Assembly: GCF_042432905.1 (NCBI RefSeq)
Contig: NZ_JBHLWI010000055.1
Coordinates: 1-52,493, forward strand
Source: Fontibacter flavus
Lineage (GTDB): Bacteria; Bacteroidota; Bacteroidia; Cytophagales; Cyclobacteriaceae
Length of the DNA: 52,493 bases
Reading direction: 5' to 3'
In this document: in pieces, positions 28,201 through 35,515 of the stretch
Position numbering within the stretch: position 1 is the first letter of the stretch
Layout of the letters: every line of letters begins with the position of its first letter
Notes under the pieces: model-generated
What the model saw: only the letters and a program-made list of their open reading frames with translations
What the model was told of the DNA's origin: nothing
Database searches by the model: none
Program-made: the position numbers and the translations under genes

Positions 28201-28250
28201 TTATGCCACAGCCAAGAACAATCACAGCTGGTGTTAACTTGACATTCTAA
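25206..28250 (+). CDS. SusC/RagA-type TonB-linked outer membrane transporter
   Basis: The 1014-residue protein has a signal peptide (MKKNLLMAFIVLLHAATVFA), an N-terminal carboxypeptidase-like regulatory domain (about 22-105, VTGRVTSADEPDGIPGVNV), a plug with the SusC signature region (about 115-240), and a beta-barrel ending in AGVNLTF, a typical C-terminal strand with terminal Phe. With the SusD lipoprotein encoded two bases downstream it forms a nutrient importer powered by TonB/ExbBD. The size and the peptidase-rich surroundings point to peptides rather than glycans as cargo, which is inference. No ECF sigma or anti-sigma gene is beside it. Confidence 0.93.
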   Translation: MKKNLLMAFIVLLHAATVFAQSRTVTGRVTSADEPDGIPGVNVLVKGTSIGTATDLDGRYSIAVNSPSDVLVFSFVGYLNQEVRVDNQSMINITLQSDTKNLSEIVVVGYGEQDRKTLTSSISSISGNTAENLPIISPDQLIQGRAAGVVASSESGEPGGGMNIRIRGTTSITGSSDPLYVIDGVPIVTSNIAATTFGQPANPLADLNPGDIESLEILKDASATAIYGARAANGVVLITTKRGKKGKPTVNVSMYGGISKPWKSPNDLRVDGPTFERLQNESAANNWIDRYGSLTALDGQGRPYTPRFANPDQAIDTNWFDEIFQTGGVRNLDASIAGGDDKIKYFLSGNNFSQEGLVKPASFDRNSARLNLDFMVSPRLKIGTSSTYSVSTRNRSLNGNAIEGGLSTAFFYPSNYPIYNQDGSYYRPFWENPVAVANETDYLMKTTRFIASVYADWEITDGLVFKSTWSIDNNLVEEDRYFNTFLAAGNAIKGSAQDFVTTSNNWINENVLTYQFTKGSSDFNILLGNTLQENSFNRTQAFGQGFPSNSFKEIASAAVKNASSTSSAWGIASFFTRVNYGYKGKYLLTANMRADASSRFGADNRWGYFPSIAGAWRMIEEDFMKDLNTISDLKFRASYGITGNQGGIGDFQALGLWGGMRGGLNLGGIGQPGGAASYVDAPGITPNQLANPNLKWETTAQLNIGFDLGLWSDRLTMTFDYYNKQTKDLLLDVPVPKTLGYSILTQNFGEMENKGFELGINGTIVDKKDLTWTASFNVSRNNNLVKKLAFPFTTFTRDYVRVEEGYPMNSFYVHVEKGVDPQTGNIIWDTMGDETFNPNIHRQIYGSAIPRYVGGFTNNINYKNFDLMVFFQFSEGNEILNYGRFFFEHGGERTTGYSAQQLGRWQQPGDITDIPRMASINYSADLRPSRHVEDGSYLRLKNISLGYSIPNSLTSRIGASRARIYVAAQNLLTFTNYTGLDPEVSTSPSNLVSGVDIAVMPQPRTITAGVNLTF

Positions 28251-28252
28251 TT

Positions 28253-29677
28253 ATGACAATCATGAAAAATCTTAAATATAAATCTATTTCCATGGCCGTC
28301 CTGCTTTCTGTAGGTATTGGTTTTGGATGTAATGTACTGGATCAGCAGCCTCAGTTCCAGATTGCAACAAGTGAGGCTTTCTCTAACCCAATCAATGCTG
28401 AAGCTACCCTAAACGGTCTTTATAATGAAGCGCAGTTGGTGTATAACTGGAGAGTTCAGACCATCGGAGATCTAGCCTCAGATTTGGTTCAAAGTATCGA
28501 TACTTGGGATAACTTCAACGTCATCGATGAGTTCCGTCAGACGCCTGACAATACAGAGATTGATGATATGTATACCCAAATATACAGGACCATCGATTTG
28601 GCGAATAACATTATTGCATTTGCGCCAACAGTGCCAGGATTAGAGCAAAGCCGTATAGATGATATGCTTGGTCAGGCCTATACCTTCAGAGGTATGATGT
28701 ACTTTGAATTGGCTAAATATTTCGGTGGAATTCCTAATAAGTACGGTGAACTTGGTGTGGTAATTGAAACTGAACCATCAGCTGGTGTTAATGAGAACTC
28801 TTATAAATCAAGAGCTTCTCTTCAGGCTACTTGGGATCAAATAAAAAGCGATTTGGAAGCGGGCGAAAGACTTTTGCCACCCACTAGAGCAAGTAACTTC
28901 TTAACCAGATCACGTTTGGTAAAAGCTGCCGCAACTGGAATGTTGGCCAGATACTACCTTTACATCGATCAATGGGCGCAAGCTGAAACTTATGCCTCAC
29001 AAGTAATTTCTCAGGGAAACTACACTTTAACTAAGCCATTTTCCAATATTTTCAGAACTGAGTTCTCCAGCGAATCAGTTTTCGAAATGGATTATAATGT
29101 GGTGGATTTCAGTGGTCTGAGACAGTGGTATTATCCTGCCAGCTTAAATGGCCGTGGAGGTCTTTCCTTCCATCAACCATTTGCCGCAGAATTGTTGGCC
29201 AGACAAGGTACAGATTCAAGAAGTGATTTAATTGACTTCAATCCTGCATTTGGTGGCGTATACTACTCTACCAAATTCAACCTTTTGCAAAATGCAAGTA
29301 ACGTACCTGTAATCAGGGTGGCTGAAATGTATTTGATCAGGGCTGAAGCCAGAGCTCGCCAGAATAATATATCCGGTGGCCTATCTGACTTGAACATGGT
29401 GAGAAACAGAGCTGATCTTCCTGATGCAACTGCTTCATCAACTGATGAGCTGGTTAATCTGATCTTGGATGAAAGAAGGTTTGAGTTTGCTATTGAAGGT
29501 CATAGATTCTTCGATATGACCAGGACCGGAAGGGCTGTGAATGTATTTGCCAACCTACCTAGAACTACTGGCGCCAGCCTTTATTCTATCGGAACAGCTG
29601 ATAAGTATGTATTCCCAATACCAACATCTGAATTGCTCACCAATTCAAACATGGTCCAAAACCCTGCTTACAGATAA
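28253..29677 (+). CDS. SusD/RagB-type nutrient-binding outer membrane lipoprotein
   Basis: This 474-residue protein is a lipoprotein with the lipobox GIGFGC before the mature Cys26 (or Cys23 if the second ATG at 28262 is used). The SusD N-terminal domain (about 30-220, four TPR-like helix pairs) and the RagB/SusD C-terminal domain (about 260-470) are complete, with the family phrases MYLIRAEARAR, DLNMVRNRA and ILDERRFEFAIEGHRFFDM. It caps the SusC channel and captures substrate at the cell surface. The gene begins two bases after SusC and ends three before the S10 peptidase gene, a tight operon. Confidence 0.93.
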   Translation: MTIMKNLKYKSISMAVLLSVGIGFGCNVLDQQPQFQIATSEAFSNPINAEATLNGLYNEAQLVYNWRVQTIGDLASDLVQSIDTWDNFNVIDEFRQTPDNTEIDDMYTQIYRTIDLANNIIAFAPTVPGLEQSRIDDMLGQAYTFRGMMYFELAKYFGGIPNKYGELGVVIETEPSAGVNENSYKSRASLQATWDQIKSDLEAGERLLPPTRASNFLTRSRLVKAAATGMLARYYLYIDQWAQAETYASQVISQGNYTLTKPFSNIFRTEFSSESVFEMDYNVVDFSGLRQWYYPASLNGRGGLSFHQPFAAELLARQGTDSRSDLIDFNPAFGGVYYSTKFNLLQNASNVPVIRVAEMYLIRAEARARQNNISGGLSDLNMVRNRADLPDATASSTDELVNLILDERRFEFAIEGHRFFDMTRTGRAVNVFANLPRTTGASLYSIGTADKYVFPIPTSELLTNSNMVQNPAYR

Positions 29678-29680
29678 TTA

Positions 29681-31204
29681 ATGATGAAATATTTGAATAC
29701 TATAGCTGCAGCACTTCTCATGATGTGCTGCAGCATCACTTACTCCATGGGGCAAGGAATATCAGCAGCCGCTACCCCTAACCAATTGATGATGTCAAAA
29801 TTGGAAGTAAGTGAAAAAAACCACTCCATGCTGATCAACAACAAGACATTGAATTATAAAACCACCGCTGGTTTTATGCACATGTCCAATGAAGAAGGAA
29901 AAGACAAAGCAAGATTTTTTTTCACAGCTTACACGCTTAACAACGTGTCCAATCCTAAAGACAGGCCCATAACCTTCATTTTCAATGGAGGCCCTGGTTC
30001 ATCTTCTGTTTGGTTACACATGGGAGGTTTAGGTCCAAGAATGATCAAAATGACTGATGATGGTGAGGCAACACAACCTCCATATGAAATCATCAACAAT
30101 CCTAATTCTTGGCTGGACAAATCTGACTTGGTTTTTATTGATCCTATTGAAACCGGATACAGCAGACCCGCAGAAGGTGAGGACAAAAGACAGTTCCTTG
30201 GCTATGTGGAAGATATCTCTTCAGTGGGAGACTTCATCAGAGCTTACGTATCAGAATTCAAAAGATGGAATTCACCAAAATTCCTTTCCGGAGAAAGCTA
30301 CGGTACAACCCGATCTGCCGGACTATCAGGTTATCTTCAGGATAGATATGGCATGTACCTCAATGGAATCATCATGATCAGTGCAGTGACCAATTTTGCC
30401 ACTCTAAATTTTAGCAGAGGTCATGACCTGCCTTATATCATGTATTTACCTACTTATGCTGCAATAGCAGCTTATCATAATGCCCTTCCAAATAAAATCA
30501 CTGATGTTGATGCATTTATAGAGGAAGTAAGGCAATATGCTAAAGGTGAATATGCCAGCATGTTGATGAAAGGTGACCAATTGACAGCAGCTGATAAAGC
30601 TAAACTTGCTGACAAACTGCACCAGTATACGGGTCTTTCTAAAGAGTATTTGGACCATACCCATTACAGAATCCAAATCAGCAGATTTGTCAAAGAACTG
30701 CTAAGAGACAAGCAGCAAACAGTAGGTAGACTAGATGGCAGGATATTGGGGCTCGACTATGACCATGCAGGTGAAGGATATGAATTTGACCCTAGCTACA
30801 GCAAAGCAATCTATGGACCTTATAGCATGGCAATCAATGATTACATCAATAGAGAGTTAGGCTTCCAAACCAATCTGGCCTATGAAATCCTAACCGGGAG
30901 GGTTAGACCTTGGAATTACAACAATGTTCAAAACCAATATTTGAACAATTCTGAAACGTTAAGATTGGCCATACATAAGAATCCTTATCTAAAAGTCATG
31001 TTTATCAATGGCTATTATGATTTGGCAACTCCATTCTTTGCTACTGAATACACCGTAGATCACATGATGTTGGCACCTGAATTGAAAAACAATATTTCAA
31101 TGAAATATTACGAATCAGGTCATATGGTGTATATCCATAAACCATCTTTGGATAAAATGACCAAGGATGTACGGGAATTTTACGATGAAGTACTCAGGAA
31201 ATAA
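29681..31204 (+). CDS. S10 serine carboxypeptidase, exported
   Basis: The 507-residue protein has a signal peptide (cleavage near MGQG, residue 25). The oxyanion region NGGPGSSS (102-109) and the triad Ser206 (SGESYG), Asp447 (GYYDLATP) and His481 (SGHMVY) identify an intact S10 carboxypeptidase. These enzymes remove C-terminal residues from peptides, often at acidic pH; some prefer Pro-Xaa ends. It is the last gene of the SusC/SusD unit, which supports peptide import. The start is either of two adjacent ATG codons (29681 or 29684). Confidence 0.9.
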   Translation: MMKYLNTIAAALLMMCCSITYSMGQGISAAATPNQLMMSKLEVSEKNHSMLINNKTLNYKTTAGFMHMSNEEGKDKARFFFTAYTLNNVSNPKDRPITFIFNGGPGSSSVWLHMGGLGPRMIKMTDDGEATQPPYEIINNPNSWLDKSDLVFIDPIETGYSRPAEGEDKRQFLGYVEDISSVGDFIRAYVSEFKRWNSPKFLSGESYGTTRSAGLSGYLQDRYGMYLNGIIMISAVTNFATLNFSRGHDLPYIMYLPTYAAIAAYHNALPNKITDVDAFIEEVRQYAKGEYASMLMKGDQLTAADKAKLADKLHQYTGLSKEYLDHTHYRIQISRFVKELLRDKQQTVGRLDGRILGLDYDHAGEGYEFDPSYSKAIYGPYSMAINDYINRELGFQTNLAYEILTGRVRPWNYNNVQNQYLNNSETLRLAIHKNPYLKVMFINGYYDLATPFFATEYTVDHMMLAPELKNNISMKYYESGHMVYIHKPSLDKMTKDVREFYDEVLRK

Positions 31205-31272
31205 GCTTTTATTCCCTGTATAGTAATAAAAACGCTAAAACCAGCACTATCAACCTATGGGTTTCTGACCCA

Positions 31273-31303
31273 AAAGGCAGCCTGTTTATAACAGGTTGCC
31301 TTT
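31273..31303. terminator. Terminator after the SusCD-S10 operon
   Basis: AAAGGCAGCCTGTT pairs with AACAGGTTGCCTTT through a three-base loop (one G-T pair). The 14-bp stem lies about 70 bases after the S10 stop. The T tract is short on the plus strand, and an A7 run follows. Confidence 0.65.
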
Positions 31304-31387
31304 AAAAAAAATTAAATTCCGCAAATCAACTCTGCCCTTTTTTACCCAACAAAATCAATTACAATTCCCCAGTCAAATTCTTCTCTA

Positions 31388-32575
31388 ATGGAATCCCCAA
31401 CCCAACTATCAAGTCTATTCAATAACCTGGAAGTGGCATTTGCTTCCCGGTCAGATAAGGAATTACAGAAAATGCATTTGATCTTTTCGGCCATGAACAA
31501 TAGTACTTTGGTCAACTTAGGGATCAAACTCACCAACCTTGCCATCAAGATCCATTTTCCCATTAAATGGATCATGAAAAACACCATGTTTGGCCATTTT
31601 TGCGGAGGTGAAACCATTTATGAATGTGAAAAATCTGTAAAAAACTTGGCCAAATACCAGGTAAAGGGAATTCTTGATTATTCAGTGGAAGGAACTGGAA
31701 CAGAAGAGAGTTTTGAATTTGTCAAGAACGAAGTACTTGAAACCATTAAAACAGGTAAAGATAATGATGCTATTCCCTTTGCTGTATTCAAAATGACAGG
31801 ATTGGGGGATTTTGAATTAATGACCAAAATCCAGGACGGCAAAAAATTAAGTCAAACTGAAGAAACTGCATACCAAAACTTAATCAAACGTGTGGACAGG
31901 ATATGCAAATATGCTCACGATTCCGGCACAAGATTACTGATCGATGCAGAAGACTCTTGGTATCAAGACACCCTTGATAAAATAGTCTACGAAGTTATGG
32001 AAAAATACAATCAAGAAAGGTGTGTAGTATTCAACACCTATCAAATGTACAGGCACGACATGCTCGACAGGTTGAAAAAAGCCCACCAAAAAGCTCAAGA
32101 AAAAGGATATGTTCTCGGAGCAAAGTTGGTTAGGGGAGCTTACATGGAAAAGGAAAGAGAAAGAGCAGAAAAATTGGGTTACCCAAGCCCTATTCAGCCG
32201 GACAAAGCATCAACAGATAGGGATTATAATGCTGCTTTGGAATATTGCGTTCAAAACATTGATACCATGAACTTATTTTCAGGCTCTCATAATGAAAACA
32301 GCAATTTGCTTCTTACAGAACTGATCCATCAGTATGATCTGCAAAAAAATGATGAACGGATATTTTTTTCCCAATTATATGGCATGAGCGATAATATTTC
32401 ATTTAATCTCGCCAAACAAGGGTATAACGCAGTTAAATACGTGCCTTATGGGCCTGTTGAAAAAGTCATGCCTTATCTCAGCAGAAGAGCAGAAGAAAAT
32501 ACATCAATCGCTGGTCAGTCCAGCCGTGAACTTGATTTGATCAAAAAAGAAATTGAGAGAAGGAAAAACCAGTAA
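31388..32575 (+). CDS. Proline dehydrogenase (FAD-dependent)
   Basis: The 395-residue protein has the PRODH TIM-barrel fold and family motifs: LLIDAEDSW for the catalytic barrel strand, GAKLVRGAYMEKER with the conserved Arg-Gly-Ala-Tyr block, and the C-terminal RRAEEN(T/S) motif whose arginines hold the proline carboxylate. It oxidises proline to pyrroline-5-carboxylate and passes electrons to the quinone pool. It is the stand-alone form; the P5C dehydrogenase gene is not in the window. It lies after the terminator of the peptide-use operon, so it is a separate unit, but it would use the proline that the Xaa-Pro peptidase and carboxypeptidase set free. Confidence 0.9.
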   Translation: MESPTQLSSLFNNLEVAFASRSDKELQKMHLIFSAMNNSTLVNLGIKLTNLAIKIHFPIKWIMKNTMFGHFCGGETIYECEKSVKNLAKYQVKGILDYSVEGTGTEESFEFVKNEVLETIKTGKDNDAIPFAVFKMTGLGDFELMTKIQDGKKLSQTEETAYQNLIKRVDRICKYAHDSGTRLLIDAEDSWYQDTLDKIVYEVMEKYNQERCVVFNTYQMYRHDMLDRLKKAHQKAQEKGYVLGAKLVRGAYMEKERERAEKLGYPSPIQPDKASTDRDYNAALEYCVQNIDTMNLFSGSHNENSNLLLTELIHQYDLQKNDERIFFSQLYGMSDNISFNLAKQGYNAVKYVPYGPVEKVMPYLSRRAEENTSIAGQSSRELDLIKKEIERRKNQ

Positions 32576-32607
32576 AAATGTAAAGAAATATGTTAGTTTA
32601 CGATTGT

Positions 32608-32642
32608 AAAAAGGCTATCCGGAACGTTTCGGTAGCCTTTTT
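32608..32642. terminator. Strong bidirectional terminator after proline dehydrogenase
   Basis: AAAAAGGCTA-CCG and CGGTAGCCTTTTT form a stem with one bulged T around the loop GAACGTTT, with an A run before and a T run after. It lies 33 bases after the stop codon. Confidence 0.8.
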
Positions 32643-32798
32643 CATTTTAGTAAATTTAAAATTTTTAGCTTCTCCCTTTAATACCGATGTCGCCCACAGA
32701 AACTCATCCGACAACTTAATGTTAAATTTTAATTGAATTTATAAAAACCAAATTTTAATTATATCGTAAACATTTTTAGTTACCAAAAATTTTAGACT

Positions 32799-34181
32799 AT
32801 GAAGACTTCAAACATTTTCCTCATTCTATTTATATTTCTCTTCTCCCCTACTATTACGCAAGCTCAGGAAACAATTGAAGTCTATGCCAAATTGCTTTAC
32901 CCTGTTCTAGATCATAGTGCCGGAGATACAGTTAGAGTAAATGGGGTAAAAAGCAATCCTACCACTGGTAAAAAACAATATTTGATCAACTCTCGAATAG
33001 TAGGTTCTTCAAAATATGTGAATGAAGACAGGTTAAATATTTTTGATGAAAACTTGGACTTTTGGGAAAGAATTTGGTTTGAATACAGAGCTGAAGAGGT
33101 CAATAAAAATGGTTGGGAAAAAGACAAAAGACAGGAACTGCATGAAGATGCCATAGATTATTATTCCCAGGCATTGGCCAATAATATGGTTTTTCAAGAT
33201 GATTTGTTGTATGATTATCTATATCAGCTGCTCTACCACATCCACCCCACTCCCCTAGTCAAAGATAAAACCACAAATTTTAGCTTGGTTATTTTAAACT
33301 CAACTGAACCCACAAGTTTTGCCTTCGACAATGGCATGATTGTACTCACCGCTGGTCTGATCGCCAGTACAAATTCAGAAGAAGAACTGATCAATATCCT
33401 TGCACAAAATGTTGCTCATAGCGTAATGGAACATAACCTTGTCAATCTCAATCGTGCAATCAAACAAGAACGAAGGGCAAGGATTTGGGGAACAGTGGCC
33501 GCTGTGGCCTCTGCTACTGCGATGGCCGTGGACCAAGCCCAAAATGGTACCTTCCATGATTATACGCTTGCGGCTGATTTAGGTCTTTCTGTATATTTTC
33601 TTTCCGCAGGAACTTTGGGAAATATAGGAGCCCAATATACAGATTTGCAAAAAAGAACAGCTAAAGTTATTGGAGAAAATTATCTAAAGACTTATCCGGA
33701 AACTGTTGTTTTAGACGATTATTCATTTACCAACCAAATTGCCAGTACAATAAGTTTTACCGCATGGCAGGAATACCACCTCAAAAACTACAGCTATGCA
33801 CAGATGTTGGCCCAAAAACTAAACACGCTGAATATGGCTACTGATAAGGACTTTCTTTTGCTGAGTAAAATTCAAAGAAAGATTTCCGGTGACAGAAACT
33901 CCAATCAGTTGGCTTTGGAATATATAGAAATGGCCAAAAAGAAATCAGTTAACCCTCTCCCCGAACTTTACCAAGAGGCAGGAATGATTTACACTAGGCT
34001 TAACGAATCCGAAAAAGCCAATGAAGCATTTCTCAAGTACCGAGATGAATTAATGACGTTAAAAGCTCAGGGCAGTCAGGTAGAAGCAGAGTTAGACCGC
34101 ATCAATCAGTATCTGCAAAGAAAACCATCAAGAACTCCCCCTCTTGCTGAAAAAGGAGTGGAAATCCCGGAAGAAAATTGA
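32799..34181 (+). CDS. Exported M48-like protein without catalytic motif
   Basis: The 460-residue protein has a signal peptide (to about ITQAQ, residue 23). Residues 160-290 follow the M48 peptidase pattern: a conserved strand (FAFDNGMIVLTAGLI) and a helix EEELINILAQNVAHSVMEH. Where M48 enzymes have HExxH, this protein has Gln203-Asn204-Val-Ala-His207, so the first His ligand and the catalytic Glu are missing. The downstream ExxxD ligand region also lacks an acidic match (KRTAKVIGENYLK). The C-terminal third is helical and TPR-like (about 325-450). It may be a pseudoprotease that binds other proteins. It sits alone between two terminators. Confidence 0.75.
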   Translation: MKTSNIFLILFIFLFSPTITQAQETIEVYAKLLYPVLDHSAGDTVRVNGVKSNPTTGKKQYLINSRIVGSSKYVNEDRLNIFDENLDFWERIWFEYRAEEVNKNGWEKDKRQELHEDAIDYYSQALANNMVFQDDLLYDYLYQLLYHIHPTPLVKDKTTNFSLVILNSTEPTSFAFDNGMIVLTAGLIASTNSEEELINILAQNVAHSVMEHNLVNLNRAIKQERRARIWGTVAAVASATAMAVDQAQNGTFHDYTLAADLGLSVYFLSAGTLGNIGAQYTDLQKRTAKVIGENYLKTYPETVVLDDYSFTNQIASTISFTAWQEYHLKNYSYAQMLAQKLNTLNMATDKDFLLLSKIQRKISGDRNSNQLALEYIEMAKKKSVNPLPELYQEAGMIYTRLNESEKANEAFLKYRDELMTLKAQGSQVEAELDRINQYLQRKPSRTPPLAEKGVEIPEEN

Positions 34182-34335
34182 TGGCGAAATGATATTCATA
34201 TATTTAAGGCTTTCCATTGGTTAAATTACAACTCTAGGGAATGGCCTTCAATCATGAATACAAAAAGCAATTCAATGCACTTTAAAAAAATTGTCATAAT
34301 TGATGCAATTTTAAGATATTCTCATTTAACACCTC

Positions 34336-34376
34336 AAAATCCCAATATATCAAAATTATTGATATCGGGATTTTTT
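34336..34376 (+). terminator. Terminator-like hairpin before the bestrophin gene
   Basis: AAAATCCC pairs with GGGATTTT, and inside it ATATCA pairs with TGATAT around a short loop; six T residues follow. It is 155 bases after the M48-like gene and 55 bases before the bestrophin start. Confidence 0.65.
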
Positions 34377-34430
34377 CAAATATTTGTTGTATATTTTTAC
34401 ACTTATTCAAAATATTTTTAAGCTTTTCTC

Positions 34431-35426
34431 ATGTATACCAAACGGCACTACAGTCTATTGATGACGTTCAAATGGTCTAAAAAACCATTTTACTACGGTC
34501 TGATTTATTCAGGACTCATCACCTTAATATTTGAATTGACAAAATGGGAATTTACTTTACCTTGGGAACCGATTTCCGTCATTGGTATAGCCGTTGCTTT
34601 TTATCTAGGTTTCAAAAACAACAGTTCATACGATAGAACTTGGGAGGCAAGGAAAATATGGGGAGCAATCGTTAATGACAGCCGAAAATTTGCAACTGCA
34701 GTTTTGACAATGTTGCAAACAGATGATGGCACGGATTTATGGGAGATCAAAAAAAAACTGATTTATAGACATCTTGCCTGGATTATTGCTCTAAGATATG
34801 CCTTGAGAATTCCTAAGTCATGGGAGCATAAATATGGTCCTCCAAATTTGGTTTTCGTTCCTCATTATGCTGATATACTCAATAATGGCCTAGATAAAGA
34901 GTTGTCCGAATATCTTTCCAAAGAAGAACTGGATTCGTATAGAAATAAATCAAATCTGCCCTCCCAACTTTTAAAAAAACAAAGTGAAGAGATTGAAGCA
35001 TTATTCAAAAAGAGCTTGATTTCTGACTACAAACATGTGTGGCTTCACCAAATCATTGGCCTTTTGTATGACAATCAAGGTATGAGTGAACGTATCAAAA
35101 ACTTCCCTTTACCTAGGCAATATGCTTCTGTTGCTTTATGGATGAACTACGTCTTCTGTGCCTTAATTCCCCTTGGCTTATTGGATATCTTCACCCAATC
35201 CAATGAACTTTGGATCTGGATGACCATTCCCTTTTCCGGTTTGATTATCTGGATTTTCTTCCTGATGGAAAAAATAGGTGATTATTCAGAAAACCCCTTT
35301 GAAGGCAATTACAACGATGTGCCCATCTCTTCTATCACAAGGGCAATAGAAATTGATTTAAGGCAAATGATCAATGATGAGCAAATCCCCAAACCTTATC
35401 CAGTAGAAAATGGGTTTTTGATGTGA
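34431..35426 (+). CDS. Bestrophin-family ion channel (UPF0187)
   Basis: The 331-residue protein shows the bestrophin pattern: an N-terminal helix, the segment FYLGFKNNSSYDRTWEARKIWG typical of the family (cf. the Ser-Tyr-x-Arg-x-Trp-Glu-x-Arg motif), a long cytoplasmic helical region, two late transmembrane helices (about 240-285), and the Pro-rich end with FEGNYNDVPISS. Bacterial homologues form pentameric channels; the Klebsiella one is cation-selective, while animal ones pass chloride, so ion selectivity here is unknown. Its stop lies 10 bases from a heptamer array that fills the gap to the convergent permease gene. Confidence 0.88.
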   Translation: MYTKRHYSLLMTFKWSKKPFYYGLIYSGLITLIFELTKWEFTLPWEPISVIGIAVAFYLGFKNNSSYDRTWEARKIWGAIVNDSRKFATAVLTMLQTDDGTDLWEIKKKLIYRHLAWIIALRYALRIPKSWEHKYGPPNLVFVPHYADILNNGLDKELSEYLSKEELDSYRNKSNLPSQLLKKQSEEIEALFKKSLISDYKHVWLHQIIGLLYDNQGMSERIKNFPLPRQYASVALWMNYVFCALIPLGLLDIFTQSNELWIWMTIPFSGLIIWIFFLMEKIGDYSENPFEGNYNDVPISSITRAIEIDLRQMINDEQIPKPYPVENGFLM

Positions 35427-35435
35427 AATTTAAGC

Positions 35436-35505
35436 TTGAACTTTGGAGTTTGGACTTTAAAATTTGGTTCTTGAATTTTGAATTTTGGGTCTTGGGATTT
35501 GAATT
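35436..35505 (-). repeat. Heptamer array A, ten 7-bp units
   Basis: Ten contiguous 7-base units, each beginning with TT on the plus strand, fill the 89-base gap between the bestrophin and permease stop codons. TTGAATT occurs three times; other units include TTGGACT and TTGGGTC. On the minus strand the consensus is NNNNCAA. One unit, GAACCAA, recurs in array C at 38030..38156. The phase is kept over all ten units without an indel. Confidence 0.8.
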
Positions 35506-35515
35506 GTGTGCCTTT

